This document shows, one piece after another, positions 1-10,499 of a stretch of 64,000 nt of DNA. The translations under genes were made by a program, and so were the position numbers. Position 1 is the first letter of the stretch. Each line of letters begins with the position of its first letter. The notes below the pieces were generated by a model, which was given only the letters and a program-made list of their open reading frames with translations, had not been told where the DNA came from and did not search any database. The DNA is from Amia ocellicauda (lineage: Eukaryota > Chordata > Actinopteri > Amiiformes > Amiidae). Location: positions 1,281,501-1,345,500 of the forward strand of contig NC_089851.1 in assembly GCF_036373705.1 (NCBI RefSeq), written 5' to 3'.

Positions 1-945
1 AATAAGTCTGGTTGCTCTCCTCTGAACTTCCCCTAGCGATATCTTTCTTGAACTTCCCTTGTTTTAAATTCTACACTTTTGACAATATACCCTAGCATTG
101 TGTTTGAATTTTGTATTGCTTCCCCACACTTTTTGGATGGAGAAAGTGTCCACATAGACTCCTAGGTCTTTCTCATGCGTTACTTCATCTAGTTCTGTTC
201 CTCTCATAGTGTAATTATAGTGGACATTTCTGTTACCTGCATGTAATACCTTGCACTTGTCCACATTGAATTTCATCTGCCAGGTGTCGCCCACAACTGA
301 ATATTATCTAAGTCCCTCTGAATAGCCTGTGCTGCCGAGATTGTATCTGCTGAGCCACCTATTTTAGTATCATCTGCAAATTTGACAAGTTTGCTAACTA
401 TCCCAGAGTCCAGATCATTAATATAGATTAGAAAAAGCACAGGCCCTAGTACTGATCCCTGTGGAACTCCACTAACAACCTCACTCCAGTTAGAAGTGAC
501 TCCTCTAATCGACACCCTCTGTTTCCCTCTGGATTGGTATGACATTTGCTGTCTTCCAGTGAAATATTAATTTAGAACATTTGCCACATCTTGTTCATTT
601 TCCAAGATACTTCAAGTTTTGCCTTTTATCTGTTTCACTTCCTCCTTTATTGACCTCTTGTTGTTGTAATATTGAAAAAAGCTCTTTGCATTGGTTTTAG
701 CTCCAAGAGCTGTGTTTCTTTCTATTTCCCTCTTTGCTTTCCTGATCCCTTTCTTAAGATCTCTTTGCAGCTCAACATATTCTTTGTGTTTTGTTTCATC
801 TCCATCCCTTTTGTATGTGCTATACAACATTTTCTTTCTCTTGGTATTTTTTTGCATACTTCTATTAAACCATTTTGTATCATTGTTTTGCTTAGTGTGG
901 GGAGAAGGGAAAGGGGGCAACTGTATGGAGCTGCAGAAATACATG
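1..945 (-). mobile_element. CR1-like LINE fragment (pol, broken, runs off window edge)
   Basis: On the minus strand this reads as the pol of a CR1-superfamily non-LTR retrotransposon. At 545-273 the reverse transcriptase shows GVPQGSVLGPVLFLIYINDL and then KFADDTK, the catalytic FADD box. It continues at about 294-64 into TWQMKFNVDKCKVLHAGN and EKDLGVYVD, which is typical thumb-side CR1 sequence. At 905-612 the basic linker between endonuclease and RT is recognisable (KWFNRSMQKN, then FFQYYNNKRS). Frameshifts separate the pieces, and the N-terminal half of RT is deleted between about 545 and 612. The 3' part continues beyond base 1. A second copy of the same family lies at 38.24-39.09 kb in the opposite orientation. 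The element is dead. Confidence 0.85.
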
Positions 946-1069
946 TAGATGTGACTAAACATTATTATTATTGTTGTTTTTGTTAGACCCTTTCCTCTTC
1001 AAAACAAAAAATAGTATTCTGAGCAAGGATACAGAGTGGCATATTGAAGTTTTTATAAAACAGCCTGAA

Positions 1070-1345
1070 GAGACTGTATTATGTTTTATATTAATTATAG
1101 TATGCAGACCGAGCAAAGTAGATGTAGTAAGCTAGCAACAGCCACTAAGGCAGTTGTTCAGGGCATACCCTCTAGTCATTCCTGTCAATAATAAAAGGAT
1201 CAAAGAGGAGAAAGAGAGAGAGCACAGAGCTGTTTGTTAAGAATTTGTTTGTGGACTTAATTGCTTTCCCAGATTGGCAGGAACTGTTTTGTTAATGATT
1301 GATTGACAGTTGTTAATGATGACCGTGGAATCGGACCTTTTGCAG
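1070..1345. repeat. Dispersed repeat, copy 1 (unclassified, LTR-like)
   Basis: This block recurs at about 21.31-21.60 kb in the same orientation. Shared stretches include GCCACTAAGGCAGTTGTTCA followed by GGGCATA, then ATAAAAGGATCA, and later TGATTGATTGACAGTTGTTA close to a 'CCG(G)ACCT' segment. Similarity spans roughly 270 bp with small indels. I see no coding potential. At the second site the repeat directly follows a Gypsy reverse-transcriptase fragment, so it may be part of an LTR or untranslated segment of a retroelement; that assignment is inference. Confidence 0.6.
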
Positions 1346-2289
1346 TACATCAAAGGAAGCCATTTGGTTTCTGCATCCCACACCTCCCCCAGGAAGACAA
1401 CCACAAACATTCAGAAACCTGAACTCTGGTCAGGTGGAGAGCTTCCATGTCAAGGGCCTTACAAGGGCATGTTAAATAAATACATTTATCCTCAGTAGAT
1501 AGTAGGGTTCTATGGGGGAGGCCTAATTTTTTATGACGTGTGACGTCACCTTATTAATATTGCTACGTCATATCCGTAAAAAAGTGTACACCCATTTCAC
1601 CCTGAATCACAAGGCCCCCATAGCCCCTCTATCCCCCCTCCCTCGCCCCACACTGATTAGGTCTGTAGGTATTTGTTCTTGCTGGAGAGTGTGAATAGGG
1701 CCAGAGTTCAGAGCCTGCTGTAGTGTTGAGTGGCTTCTGCCCCCCATCTCCCCACTGGTTATGTGTGTAGTTCTTTGATCTTGTTTATCAACTGTACAGG
1801 GTGAATGGGTCAGATCCCCCTGTAGTGGTGGGGGGGTTCTGTGGGGCACCCAATCTCTTAATTAGTGAGTCTGCAGACAAACCGTCTGTTGTTTGTTTGT
1901 TTTTTAAATATACATGTAATGGTTTAGGAAATCAGATTTCCTTTATAAGATCAACAATGTCTATTGTCTGTGATGTAACTCAGGCCCGACCAATAAAAGT
2001 TTCAGACCCCCCTCCTCATAGTGTGATTACCCTAGCCATGCTGTCTCTCTCAATCTCTGGAAACATGTGTGGATAGGTTGTTTGCTTAATAATAGGAATA
2101 AGTTTAATTAAAAATAAAATAAGAAAGCATGTGTTAAGTCTGTATGGGGTCATTGTTTTTGTAAAAAACCCATCTGCTATGTTTAAAGCTCGTCAGAGTT
2201 AAACTTAAGATGTTGCTATATTTTATTTATTTCATAATGTGTTCATACATTTTTACTTAAATACATTCTAGTAACTGTCTTTAAGTAAG
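1346..2289. other. No gene recognised
   Basis: Only short frames without recognisable motifs are present. There are no terminal repeats or splice-bounded open stretches that I can support. A GC/pyrimidine-rich patch lies at 1610-1860. Confidence 0.5.
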
Positions 2290-2690
2290 TGTCACGGTTC
2301 CCCAGTACTCACCCTCTCTCTCCACTAGAGGCCGCTATCACCCCGTCTTTCCCTCTCCCTTCTCCCAGCAACTGCCAATCAGTCAATTAACATTCCGGTC
2401 TCCCGTGTGCACTTGTTCACTCTCCCTATGTTCCTATGCGTCCTGCACCTTCCCACCTGGTTTCCTGGGCCCTATATAATCCCCTCACTTCGGGCTAAGT
2501 TTTGTCAGTAGTCACTGCAATCCTGAGCCTTCTTCCCGTGTCTCTTTCGCAGAGCCCTGTATCAAATCTGTATTTGCCGCGGAGCGATTTTATTTTATTT
2601 TACTGTGTTCATTTGTACCGTGGCGGCTCAAAGTCTGGCCCAGAACAAAGACTCGCAGCCCCCGGTGTCCGCTCATGGGTATAAGTATGA
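2290..2690 (+). mobile_element. LTR-like segment (possible solo or 5' LTR)
   Basis: The block starts TGTCACGGTTCC at 2290, a beginning seen in many fish LTRs. It carries a TATA box in CCTATATAATCCCC (about 2471-2484), followed after some 30 bp by a T-rich stretch and a cytosine-rich tract. I could not identify the 3' end, a second LTR or a target duplication, so the boundaries are approximate. Confidence 0.4.
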
Positions 2691-2768
2691 GGGCAAGGGG
2701 CTTCCGCTTGGCAGCCTCATAATCCGCTTTCAATTGAGGTGAAGACCGCGGTTTACTGAAGATCTACG

Positions 2769-3390
2769 ATGGCAGGAAACGGCATCCGCGATTTCGATTT
2801 AAACGAGTTTCTCGGTAAGTTCAGATTCATCGCATTGTCGCAGCACGAATTGTTTGCGTGTTTTGTAAATATCTGTTTTAAGCTCTGTGGCCTTATTTTA
2901 CAGACCGTCAACAGGAGTTCATTCCCAACGCCGAGGGGATGACGTGGAGCAGCTGTGACTGACGCACGTCCGCTTTTTGCTGTGTGTTGAAGACGTATGT
3001 TAATGAAGGTCTCATTACCCGGACGCTACCGAAAGGATGGTGGATGAAGCGCTCGCTGCTAGACGGGCGGTCTGCCAGCCGGGTAAGCACTAAATCGCAG
3101 GTTTTTTGTATTGCGGGTCTGTAAGATGTATGAGTTCAGTTTTGTTAATTTTAAAACCTTTTCCTTTTTGACAGTTTTAAGAAACGTGGTCCGAGACCAC
3201 GAAAGGCCCTCCACATCGTTTTACCTTCAGGAACAGGAGCCTGAAAGAGCAGCAGCCTGGGGAGCCGCTAGCTGTGAGGATGTATCTGTAGCCCGTAAAC
3301 TAGGTTAAAGCTTCTTATAAAGCGGCTTGGCTTAATGTTTAACTTGTCTTATACCTTCACAGCCGCGCAAAAAGCTAGTCCGGTCGAAAA
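2769..3390 (+). pseudogene. Spliced-exon-like series of unknown origin
   Basis: Four short segments are separated by good splice signals. The first is an ATG at 2769 whose frame (MAGNGIRDFDLNEFL) runs to a GTAAGT donor at about 2815. The second follows a TTTTACAG acceptor (about 2903) and runs to a GGTAAGCAC donor (about 3083). The third follows a TTTTTGACAG acceptor (about 3174) and runs to about 3303. The fourth follows CTTCACAG (about 3361). Joining the first two keeps phase (CTC G|AC) but meets a stop at about 2959, so it is not an intact gene. I do not recognise the product. It could be the decayed 5' end of a captured gene or of a large DNA element. Confidence 0.35.
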
Positions 3391-4625
3391 ACATAAGAAA
3401 ATATTATTCTGTGAGGTCTTTCAAACTTTAATGTTTTAAAGCGCTTTGTCTGGTGGGTAATGTCGGGGCTGTGAGACCGTTTCGTGTGAAGCAGCGGTTC
3501 CTGGGAAACGTGTTTAGAAATGGCCGATTGCCCGCCCGTCTGGTTGTGAAGTTAAGCTTGGGTTGACAGAAAGGGTTTAGTAAGTAGTTTGGTTTGTCTA
3601 CAGCGATTATACTTCTGCTTAAAATGTCTAGAGGCTTTAAAGTTTGTTATAAAGGCTTGATTGTGTTCATTTTATTGACTATTTAAAAATATTGTGAAAA
3701 CGTTCATGAAGCTGGAAGCCCTGGGATCAGGCAGTGTTTACACTTGGAAGGTTAGTTTAAAAGCGAAATGTAGGTATTTTTGTATTTTAGGCGTTTTATT
3801 AAGTTTTTAAAGAACAGTTTGACTTATTTACAGCATATGCTCTTTTATATTATAATGTTTTAGATAGCTGTATTTTATTAAGTTCTTCTAAATATATTGT
3901 ACATAAATAAGTGTGTAGGGATAGTTCCTAAGGCTATTTTCAAATGTCTAAAAAGCAAAAGGGTTTGACTGCTATGCTCTGGTTGCTTTAAGTTCTTTAA
4001 CCTTAAGGCTTAACGACTTTTTTTGTCGTGTCCCCCCCCCCCCCCCCCCCTGAGACTCTTCGAATAGTAATTCGGTGGATGAGCTTTTCCAGATGATTCT
4101 TCTAAGTGGGAACGCATGTCTTCACTGACGAGACCGCCGAGATGAACCCCCTCGCTGGTCCTGGAGACCCCCTGGCACCAGCTTGGACCACCACTAGCCG
4201 GAGCTGATTCACCCCTCCATGCCGGGCTGGTTTCACAGTCGTGAGTCTACGTTCGACCCCTTCAGCCGTCGGGCAGTATGCAGTGATCGGCCGGGATTTA
4301 CTGGATCGACCACCCTTTGAAGCCGAGCCAGTAGAACAGCCCCCGGAGCTAATCCCAGAAGTTCCGTGTAAATTGCTAAATGCTGTTTTAAAAAAAAAAA
4401 AAAAAAAAAAAATCAGACTTGTGGTAGCGGGGAGCCACCAGGGGGTGTACTATGGAGTAGACGTGTTATGCAGTAGTTCCTGAATTTTTCATTAAAGCTT
4501 TAGCAATCCTTCATTATCCTTCCTTTTAAATAAGTAGGTTTTTTTTGTTTGTTTTAATCAGTATGACTTTTTAATCTTCTATTTAATTTGTTATTTTTGC
4601 TGCTATTGGTAATTATCACTTTGCA
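3391..4625. other. No gene recognised; poly-C and poly-A tracts
   Basis: The stretch contains a pure C run of 19 bases at 4032-4050 and an A run of more than 20 at 4388-4411. Between them (about 4080-4385) the composition is coding-like, but no domain is recognisable. The A run followed by AT-rich sequence could be the 3' end of a retroposed copy. Nothing firmer can be supported. Confidence 0.45.
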
Positions 4626-5135
4626 ATGCCACCAAAACCGTCAGGCAAACAAATTATGGCATCGGATCCGACTACACCTGCTTCTGGGCTGACCGCCGAA
4701 GTAAGGGAGAGCAGAGGGGAGCCCGGCTGCAGCTCCATTATGCTTGATGATTTCCGCAGGATCGTCAAGGGAGTTGTTCGGCACAAGATTGCTATGCTTT
4801 GTTCCGAAATTTAATCGATAATTGCTCCCATTAAAGCCGCGGTGTCCGAGTGTTCTGATAAAGTTCGGGAGATGGAGGGCTCTATGAACACATTTGACAG
4901 CCACCTTACTGGCCTTGAATCGGTCTGCAATCTGCTTGGTGCGGAAAATGACAAGCTCCATGGCAAAATAGATGACCTGGAGAACTAGAGCAGGAGAAAT
5001 AATCTACGCGTCGTGGGAATTCCGGAGGGGATTCGCATCTCATTTAAGGGAAAGGACATCATCTTCGATACTCCAGAGGCAGCAAGGAACTTTTATTCAA
5101 AAGAGATACTCCCTGAACTGAATGGCACCGACTAA
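4626..5135 (+). pseudogene. L1/Tx1-like LINE ORF1 remnant
   Basis: The frame opens MPPKPSGKQI at 4626 and stays open for 62 codons. Later segments read in other frames, or past stops, as a coiled-coil-type stretch followed by DDLEN, SRRNNLRVVGIPEG and FDTPEAARNFYSKEILPEL. 'ENxSRRNNLRxxGIPE' is the hallmark of L1-type ORF1 RNA-binding proteins. The putative Arg/Asn between ENxSR is interrupted by a TAG at 4986. This is the expected upstream partner of the ORF2 at 6.2-9.9 kb, but about 1 kb of unrelated-looking DNA separates them, so the copy is rearranged. Confidence 0.6.
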
Positions 5136-6224
5136 TTGCAGTTACATAAATTAATTACTGGCTTATTAGCAGACTATTGCATTTTTTTTTTTTTTTTTTT
5201 TTGTTAAAACCATTGCTGGTGTGGTCTGGCTATGTGCACCATACTGCGGTGTTTGTCCACCCTGATATGCAAAAACCTTTGGGCTGTACTGTTCCCAGTG
5301 ACTCCGGCACTACATTCACTGGAATGCATTGCGTTAGCGCGTCTAGTCAAACTGGTGCGTTCATTTGTGCGTTTACTGGGAGGGGAGGAGGAATAAAGGC
5401 TTTGTTTGTTTTCACTACATTATAATAGCGTTTATTTTTTTGTTTTATTTTTGCATACATGGTCTGAAGGACTTGCCATCTTCCGTTGTCTCTTGTCTGT
5501 CTGTCTCTCTCTCTCTCTCTGTGATTGTGGATGAGAGGAGAGGAAGGGGGAAATGGGTTTGCACTGACTGGGGTACACTGCAGACTGAGCACTGCTGAAA
5601 AGGTTTCTTCTACTATTATATACTGTGCTGATGCTGTATGTCTGTCTTTTTAATTTTGTCTTATTTGTTTTTATTTCTTATGTTTTTTTTCTTTTCAGTG
5701 CGTTACATTTATTATAGCAACCTATGTTAAAAAGTTGCTTACATTTTAAGGTAAGGGTTGGTACAGCAGAGTAGACATGGTGTTGAGGTGTAAACCTCAG
5801 TTTACCTCTCTCTCCTGTTGTATAGTTTTCACATTGGTCAAGGGGAGGGGGTTATGTATGTGGGAGAGGGTGGATTAGAGATGCTAATATAGTTGGTGGG
5901 GCGTACTGGACCCCTCTCATTTCAGCACCTGATGTGTGATTGTGTTACAATTTGTTGTCTCTTATGCTGGTAGGGGTGGGTGAAGCGAGCTAGATGTCTG
6001 GACTTACTTCGCAGAAAGCACATTTATACAGGAGAGCCATCTTAGACAATCTGACGTACACCGATTTGCCAATAAATATTATGTTGTAGCATCTGCATGT
6101 GCTGACTCTAAGTAAAGGCTCTGTGATAATAGTGAGACGCAACCTGCAGGTAACGGTGTTGGAATCTCATGGAGCACAAGATGGCAGAGTGTCGTATGTG
6201 AAGACTGTTGTCTAGGGCAAAAAA
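5136..6224. other. No gene recognised between L1 ORF1 and ORF2 remnants
   Basis: The stretch begins with a T tract of about 19 (5184-5202) and has a (CT)n run at about 5500-5520. No protein motif is evident until the endonuclease-like reading starts near 6225. It may be an insertion into the L1-like element or diverged spacer. Confidence 0.45.
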
Positions 6225-7714
6225 AGTTTTTGTCAATCTATGCCCCTACAATATTTTACCCTGAATTCTTTAATTCTGTCACCAAATTATTGCTAGATCT
6301 GGCAGATTTTAGCATTATTATAGATGCTGAAATGAATGCTGTTATGAACTCTATCGACCGCTCCAACCTGCAGGGGGCTGGTTCACAGTCTCTCGCCACA
6401 GGGGATTTTCAGTGTTTTGTCTCAGATCTTGGACTGGTTGACCTTCTTTTCGGCAAGGCATAAATCATATTCTAGGATTGACTACATTTTAGTTTCTAAA
6501 ACTTTATTTTCTGAGGTACACAGCATTGGGATACTGCCAAATGTGATCTCTGATCATTCATGCATTATTCGTAAAATGTTTTCAGCTGATACTCTGAATA
6601 GTGCTTCAAGATGGCACTTCAATACCACATTATTGCAAAAAGAGAATTTCCGTGCTTCATTTCAAACTAAGCTAGATGAGCTTCTTGGTTTTAATCGTGG
6701 CTCTGTGGGGGACCCCTGTGTTTTATGGGACGCAGTCAAAGGCTTCATCAAGGACACTTCAACTTTATTTGCATCTAATCTGAATAAATCCAAATTTAGT
6801 AAAATGAAAGAGCTTGAGACCAGATTACCATTGCTGCAGCATAGCCAACAAAACTCTTTCTCTGAATTCACTGCACAGCATCTTGACATTATTAGACGTG
6901 AACTTCATGTATTGCTTAGACAGAGAGGAGAATTTCTGATCCACAGGGCAAGGCAGAACAATTATTTTAATGGTGCCAAACTCAGCCATCTTTTGGCTCT
7001 CAGACTAGCAATGATCAGTTTGCAGATATACTGTCTATTAAAGCCAGGAAAGTTTGCCCTACAAATTAACTCAGAATTTCACACTTTTTATACCACTTTA
7101 TACAGTTCTGATGTCCCCTTTCACAGGGAGAAATGTATGCGTTTTCTACAAGAGCTCAAGCTCCCATATCTTTCCGCAGAGGATGCCGCTGCGCTTGGTG
7201 CTCCCTTGTCACTTATTGAACTTAAAGAGACATTACAAAATTTGTCTAAAGATAAATCCCCTGGGTATGATGGGATTCCCCCTGAACTATTTTAAGTTTC
7301 TGTAATAAATTGAGACCTCTGTTTTGCAAATGATTCAAACTACTATTGATAGGGGCTCTTTTTGCCGTGTTCCAAGTCCAAAAGGCAAAGATCCCACTAA
7401 TTGTACAAGCTATCACCCCCTGTCTCTAATAAACTCTGATGTAAAACTGTTTGCCAAGGTCTTATCGTGTCATATTGAAACATATGACTAGACTTGTACA
7501 TCATGACCAAACAGGCTTCATTAAGACCCGGCTAGCATCCGACAATGTCCGTCGCCTTCTCCATGTAATTCACGCAGTCAAAGATATTGACTCCCCATGT
7601 GCTGTCTTCTCCCTGGATTCAGAAAAAGCTTTTGATCGTCTGGAATGGGGATACCTCTGGATGGTCTTGGAACATATGGGGCTGGGACTTTAATATGGTT
7701 AAAGTTTTATACGC
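6225..7714 (+). pseudogene. L1/Tx1-like ORF2: endonuclease end and N-terminal RT
   Basis: In two overlapping frames this reads as the distal apurinic-endonuclease domain (SIYAPT near 6236; IDYILVS and then the catalytic SDHS motif near 6561). A long intact linker follows at 6417-7295, ending LSKDKSPGYDGIPPELF, the conserved entry of L1-type reverse transcriptase. After a frameshift RT continues with HDQTGFIKTRLASDN, then FSLDSEKAFDRLEW at 7610-7650 (RT motif A) and NMVKVLYA at the insertion point of the MITE. The upstream endonuclease Asp motif is altered (IIIDAEMN). The copy carries several frame breaks and is inactive. Confidence 0.8.
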
Positions 7715-7717
7715 TAA

Positions 7718-8706
7718 TGCTGGGGTCACACTACGCGATTTTAAGCCCGATTGGCCCTCATGACAGATCGGCGCTGATCGTCATGACAGGCAGCTGGTCG
7801 GGCGCGTCCTGCTGCCGATGGTCGTGCAGTGAGAGACGGGCTGATGCGTCTCTGGCCTCCGATCCGATCATAAGCTGGTCGGAGCCGCTACGAGTTTATT
7901 AACCATGTTTAATATTTACGACTCGATCTGCGACGATCATGGAGAGTGATGTGATCAGCAGCCAATGAGAGCCGAGCTGACTGAAGAAGAGAAAAGAAAC
8001 AGAAGAATAAACATGACAGGAGAATACGTTTTTCATACGTATTTATTAAAATACTTCAAATACCAATGGTTGTTTTGGCGCAGGTTATTTAAAAATACAC
8101 TAATACAGGGAAAATTATATTTTCAAATACCAATTAGTATCTGTAATTGACCCAGGTCTGTGCTAAATATCGACCCCTACAATGTGATGCTCATACTGTG
8201 GGATGGATATAGCCTGTGTGTTGCTCAGCTGCAGCTCTCACAGCCATGTCTTCACACACATCCTCTTTTTGCTCCTCTTTTTGTGTTTGTCCGACAGCAA
8301 CAGCAGTTTGTGTTCTTGTTGTGCAGATTTCCTCAGTTTTGCACAGATCTGCAGAAATCCACTGATCCCATTGGTGGAGCAGCGCAGATCTGTGCATAAC
8401 ATCTGCACTTCACGAACGTGACCTTTAAATGTCCATGTCCATGTCCGTGTTTGTTGACCTTTTCTCTGTGTGGATCACGCGTGTTTCTGTGAGATGTAGG
8501 AATGTGGAGGCTGTGACACAGATCACACGACAAGGATATCAGATCAGTCGTGAAGTGTGTGTCCCTGTACTTAAGCGCTCGGCTAGTGTGTGCTCCTTCA
8601 CGATGCAAAAGACATAAATTCGGTGCAAAATAGTCGTTAAGTGTGAGTTGCCCACTGTTCACAAAATCGGGTCGGATTGTAGAAATCGTGTAGTGTGACC
8701 CCAGCA
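7718..8706. mobile_element. Harbinger-like MITE inserted in L1 ORF2 (989 bp)
   Basis: The termini are inverted repeats: TGCTGGGGTCACACTAC at 7718 matches the reverse complement of the right end at 8690-8706, with similarity extending over about 24 bp (CGATTT). A 3-bp duplication TAA lies at 7715-7717 and 8707-8709. Removing the element rejoins the L1 reading frame (codons for ...YANPSA), which confirms the boundaries. TAA target duplications fit PIF/Harbinger. No transposase is encoded, so it is non-autonomous. An internal segment at about 8337-8400 is the same sequence as the 51-bp tandem unit at 55.6-55.8 kb. Confidence 0.85.
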
Positions 8707-9935
8707 TAACCCTTCTGCAATAGTTCTCGCTGCCTGGCAATAAGTGCTCCTCCCAACTAGCAAGAGGTACCCGACAGGGGTGTCCACTCTCTCCACTCTT
8801 GTTTGCTTTGTCACTTGAGCCACTTGCTCAAGCTGTTCATCAGTCAACATCCTTAACTCCCATCAGTGTTAACAACACTCGGCACCATATCTCGCTGTGT
8901 GCTGATGTATTGTTATTTGTAGAGAATGCCCCTCAATCAATCCTCCACTTACTGACAATTTGTAATGACTTTAGTTCGCTATCAGGCTATAAAATAAATT
9001 GGTCAAAATCTGCTTTAATGCCCTTGAATGGTCTGACGAAGGATTCTGTTTTGCCTTCAAATATACCAATGGTTAAGCAGTTTAAATATCTAAGTGTTGA
9101 CATTTTTCCCCCCCTACACTCTATCACTATGAATAACTTCACTAATATCCTTAAACAAATAGAGACTGATTTAAATAAATGGGCACATCATCCTAATTCG
9201 TTGCAAGCTCGTATATCCATCATAAAAATGAATGTGCTTCCACGCATTAACTTTTTTATTTTGATGATTCCACTTTCCCCTCCAATTAAATATTGGGATA
9301 AATTACACACTTTAATCTCTAGATTTGTCTGGAAGGGGAAACGTCCCCACATCAAACTATGTACTTTACAACGTGAAAAGTCCATAGGAGGCTTATCTTT
9401 GCCCAACTTTAGGTATTATTTCTGGTCTTTTGTTTTGCAACCGATTGCTAGTTGGCTGCATCCCAGCGCTCTTGTATCGTGGCGACCAATTGAGGAAAGT
9501 ATAGTATTCCCACATAGACTCCAGGATCTGATTCACTCTGAGGCTCTCCTTAGGCATTGTAAATTACACTTTGGCCCTATAATCTCTTACCTAATCACAG
9601 TATGGATATTAACTGAGAAATACACTAAACTTGGACCCAAATGGCACTCTTATTCTCCCATTTTTCACAATTACTCACTTCTGACTGATAGCCACCCTTT
9701 TTCATTTCCTCATTGGAGAGATAGAGGAATTCATGTGCTTGCTGACGTAAAAGGAATGCTGGCTCTTCGCTGGCGACCTCCTCACTCTCTCCCTTGGTCT
9801 CATTGGGTCCACTCTTTTCATGATATTATTAATCTGGAGCTTTCCACTGCGTGGATCCATGGGGCCGGGGGCGAGACTGTGCGGGCTTGGAGGGTGGCTG
9901 TGGACTCTGCTGAAGCACTCATTTGATTTACCATG
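8707..9935 (+). pseudogene. L1/Tx1-like ORF2, C-terminal RT and downstream part
   Basis: Reading resumes after the MITE with GCPLSPLLFALSLEPLAQA (RT motif B region; 8799 onward is open for 375 codons to 9926). It continues through KINWSKSALMPL, KYLSVDIFP, LNKWAHHPNSLQARISIIKM and FVWKGKRPHIKLCTLQREKSIGGLSLPN, the typical thumb and post-RT region of L1/Tx1 elements. The catalytic box that should read (Y/F)ADD is HISLCADVLLF here: Tyr is Cys and the second Asp codon is missing. The protein would therefore be inactive although the frame is long. The next 200 bp or so to about 10.14 kb is probably the 3' UTR. Confidence 0.85.
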
Positions 9936-10499
9936 TTGATTTTGTAGCACTGTTTGCGTTTAATTTTGTAGCTCTTTCTCGAGTTGGGGAGTTTAGAATG
10001 TTTAGAACAAGGGTGAAAGATTATATTATTGCTGTCATTGTGTTGTATTGAGTTACCCCAACAAAAACATTTGATCACAAAAAAAAGACTTGGAAAAACC
10101 TGGTGATAGAGGGACAAAACAATATTATTAATATTATTACTAATGCCTTATACCGTATTTAATGTTTTAATACCCGCAAAACAGCTCGAAAGTGAGGGAT
10201 GTTGGAAAAATAAATGAATGAATAAATAAAAAAATGTCTGGACATGGTAAAAGAACTCATGACCCAAATGATAATGACCAAGCTCGGGACCCAAAAAGAC
10301 CTTCCAGAGAGAATGTACCCGACCCTGTCGACTATTGCAAATTGTAAATGATTTAAATAACCGGCCCTTACCCTTAATAGAATTAAACCCCCCTGGTCCC
10401 TCCTGATTTGTCAGACTTGCCATTGAACCCTGACCTGTTACAAATTGTCTATGATCAAAATAAAAAGCACCCACTGTTGTCTCCTATAGAGTTCCTTCC
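9936..10499. other. No gene recognised (probable L1 3' UTR and Polinton flank)
   Basis: AT-rich sequence with simple ATT/AAT runs near 10.12-10.14 kb. No domain is visible until the Cys-rich polymerase segment near 10.54 kb. Confidence 0.45.
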
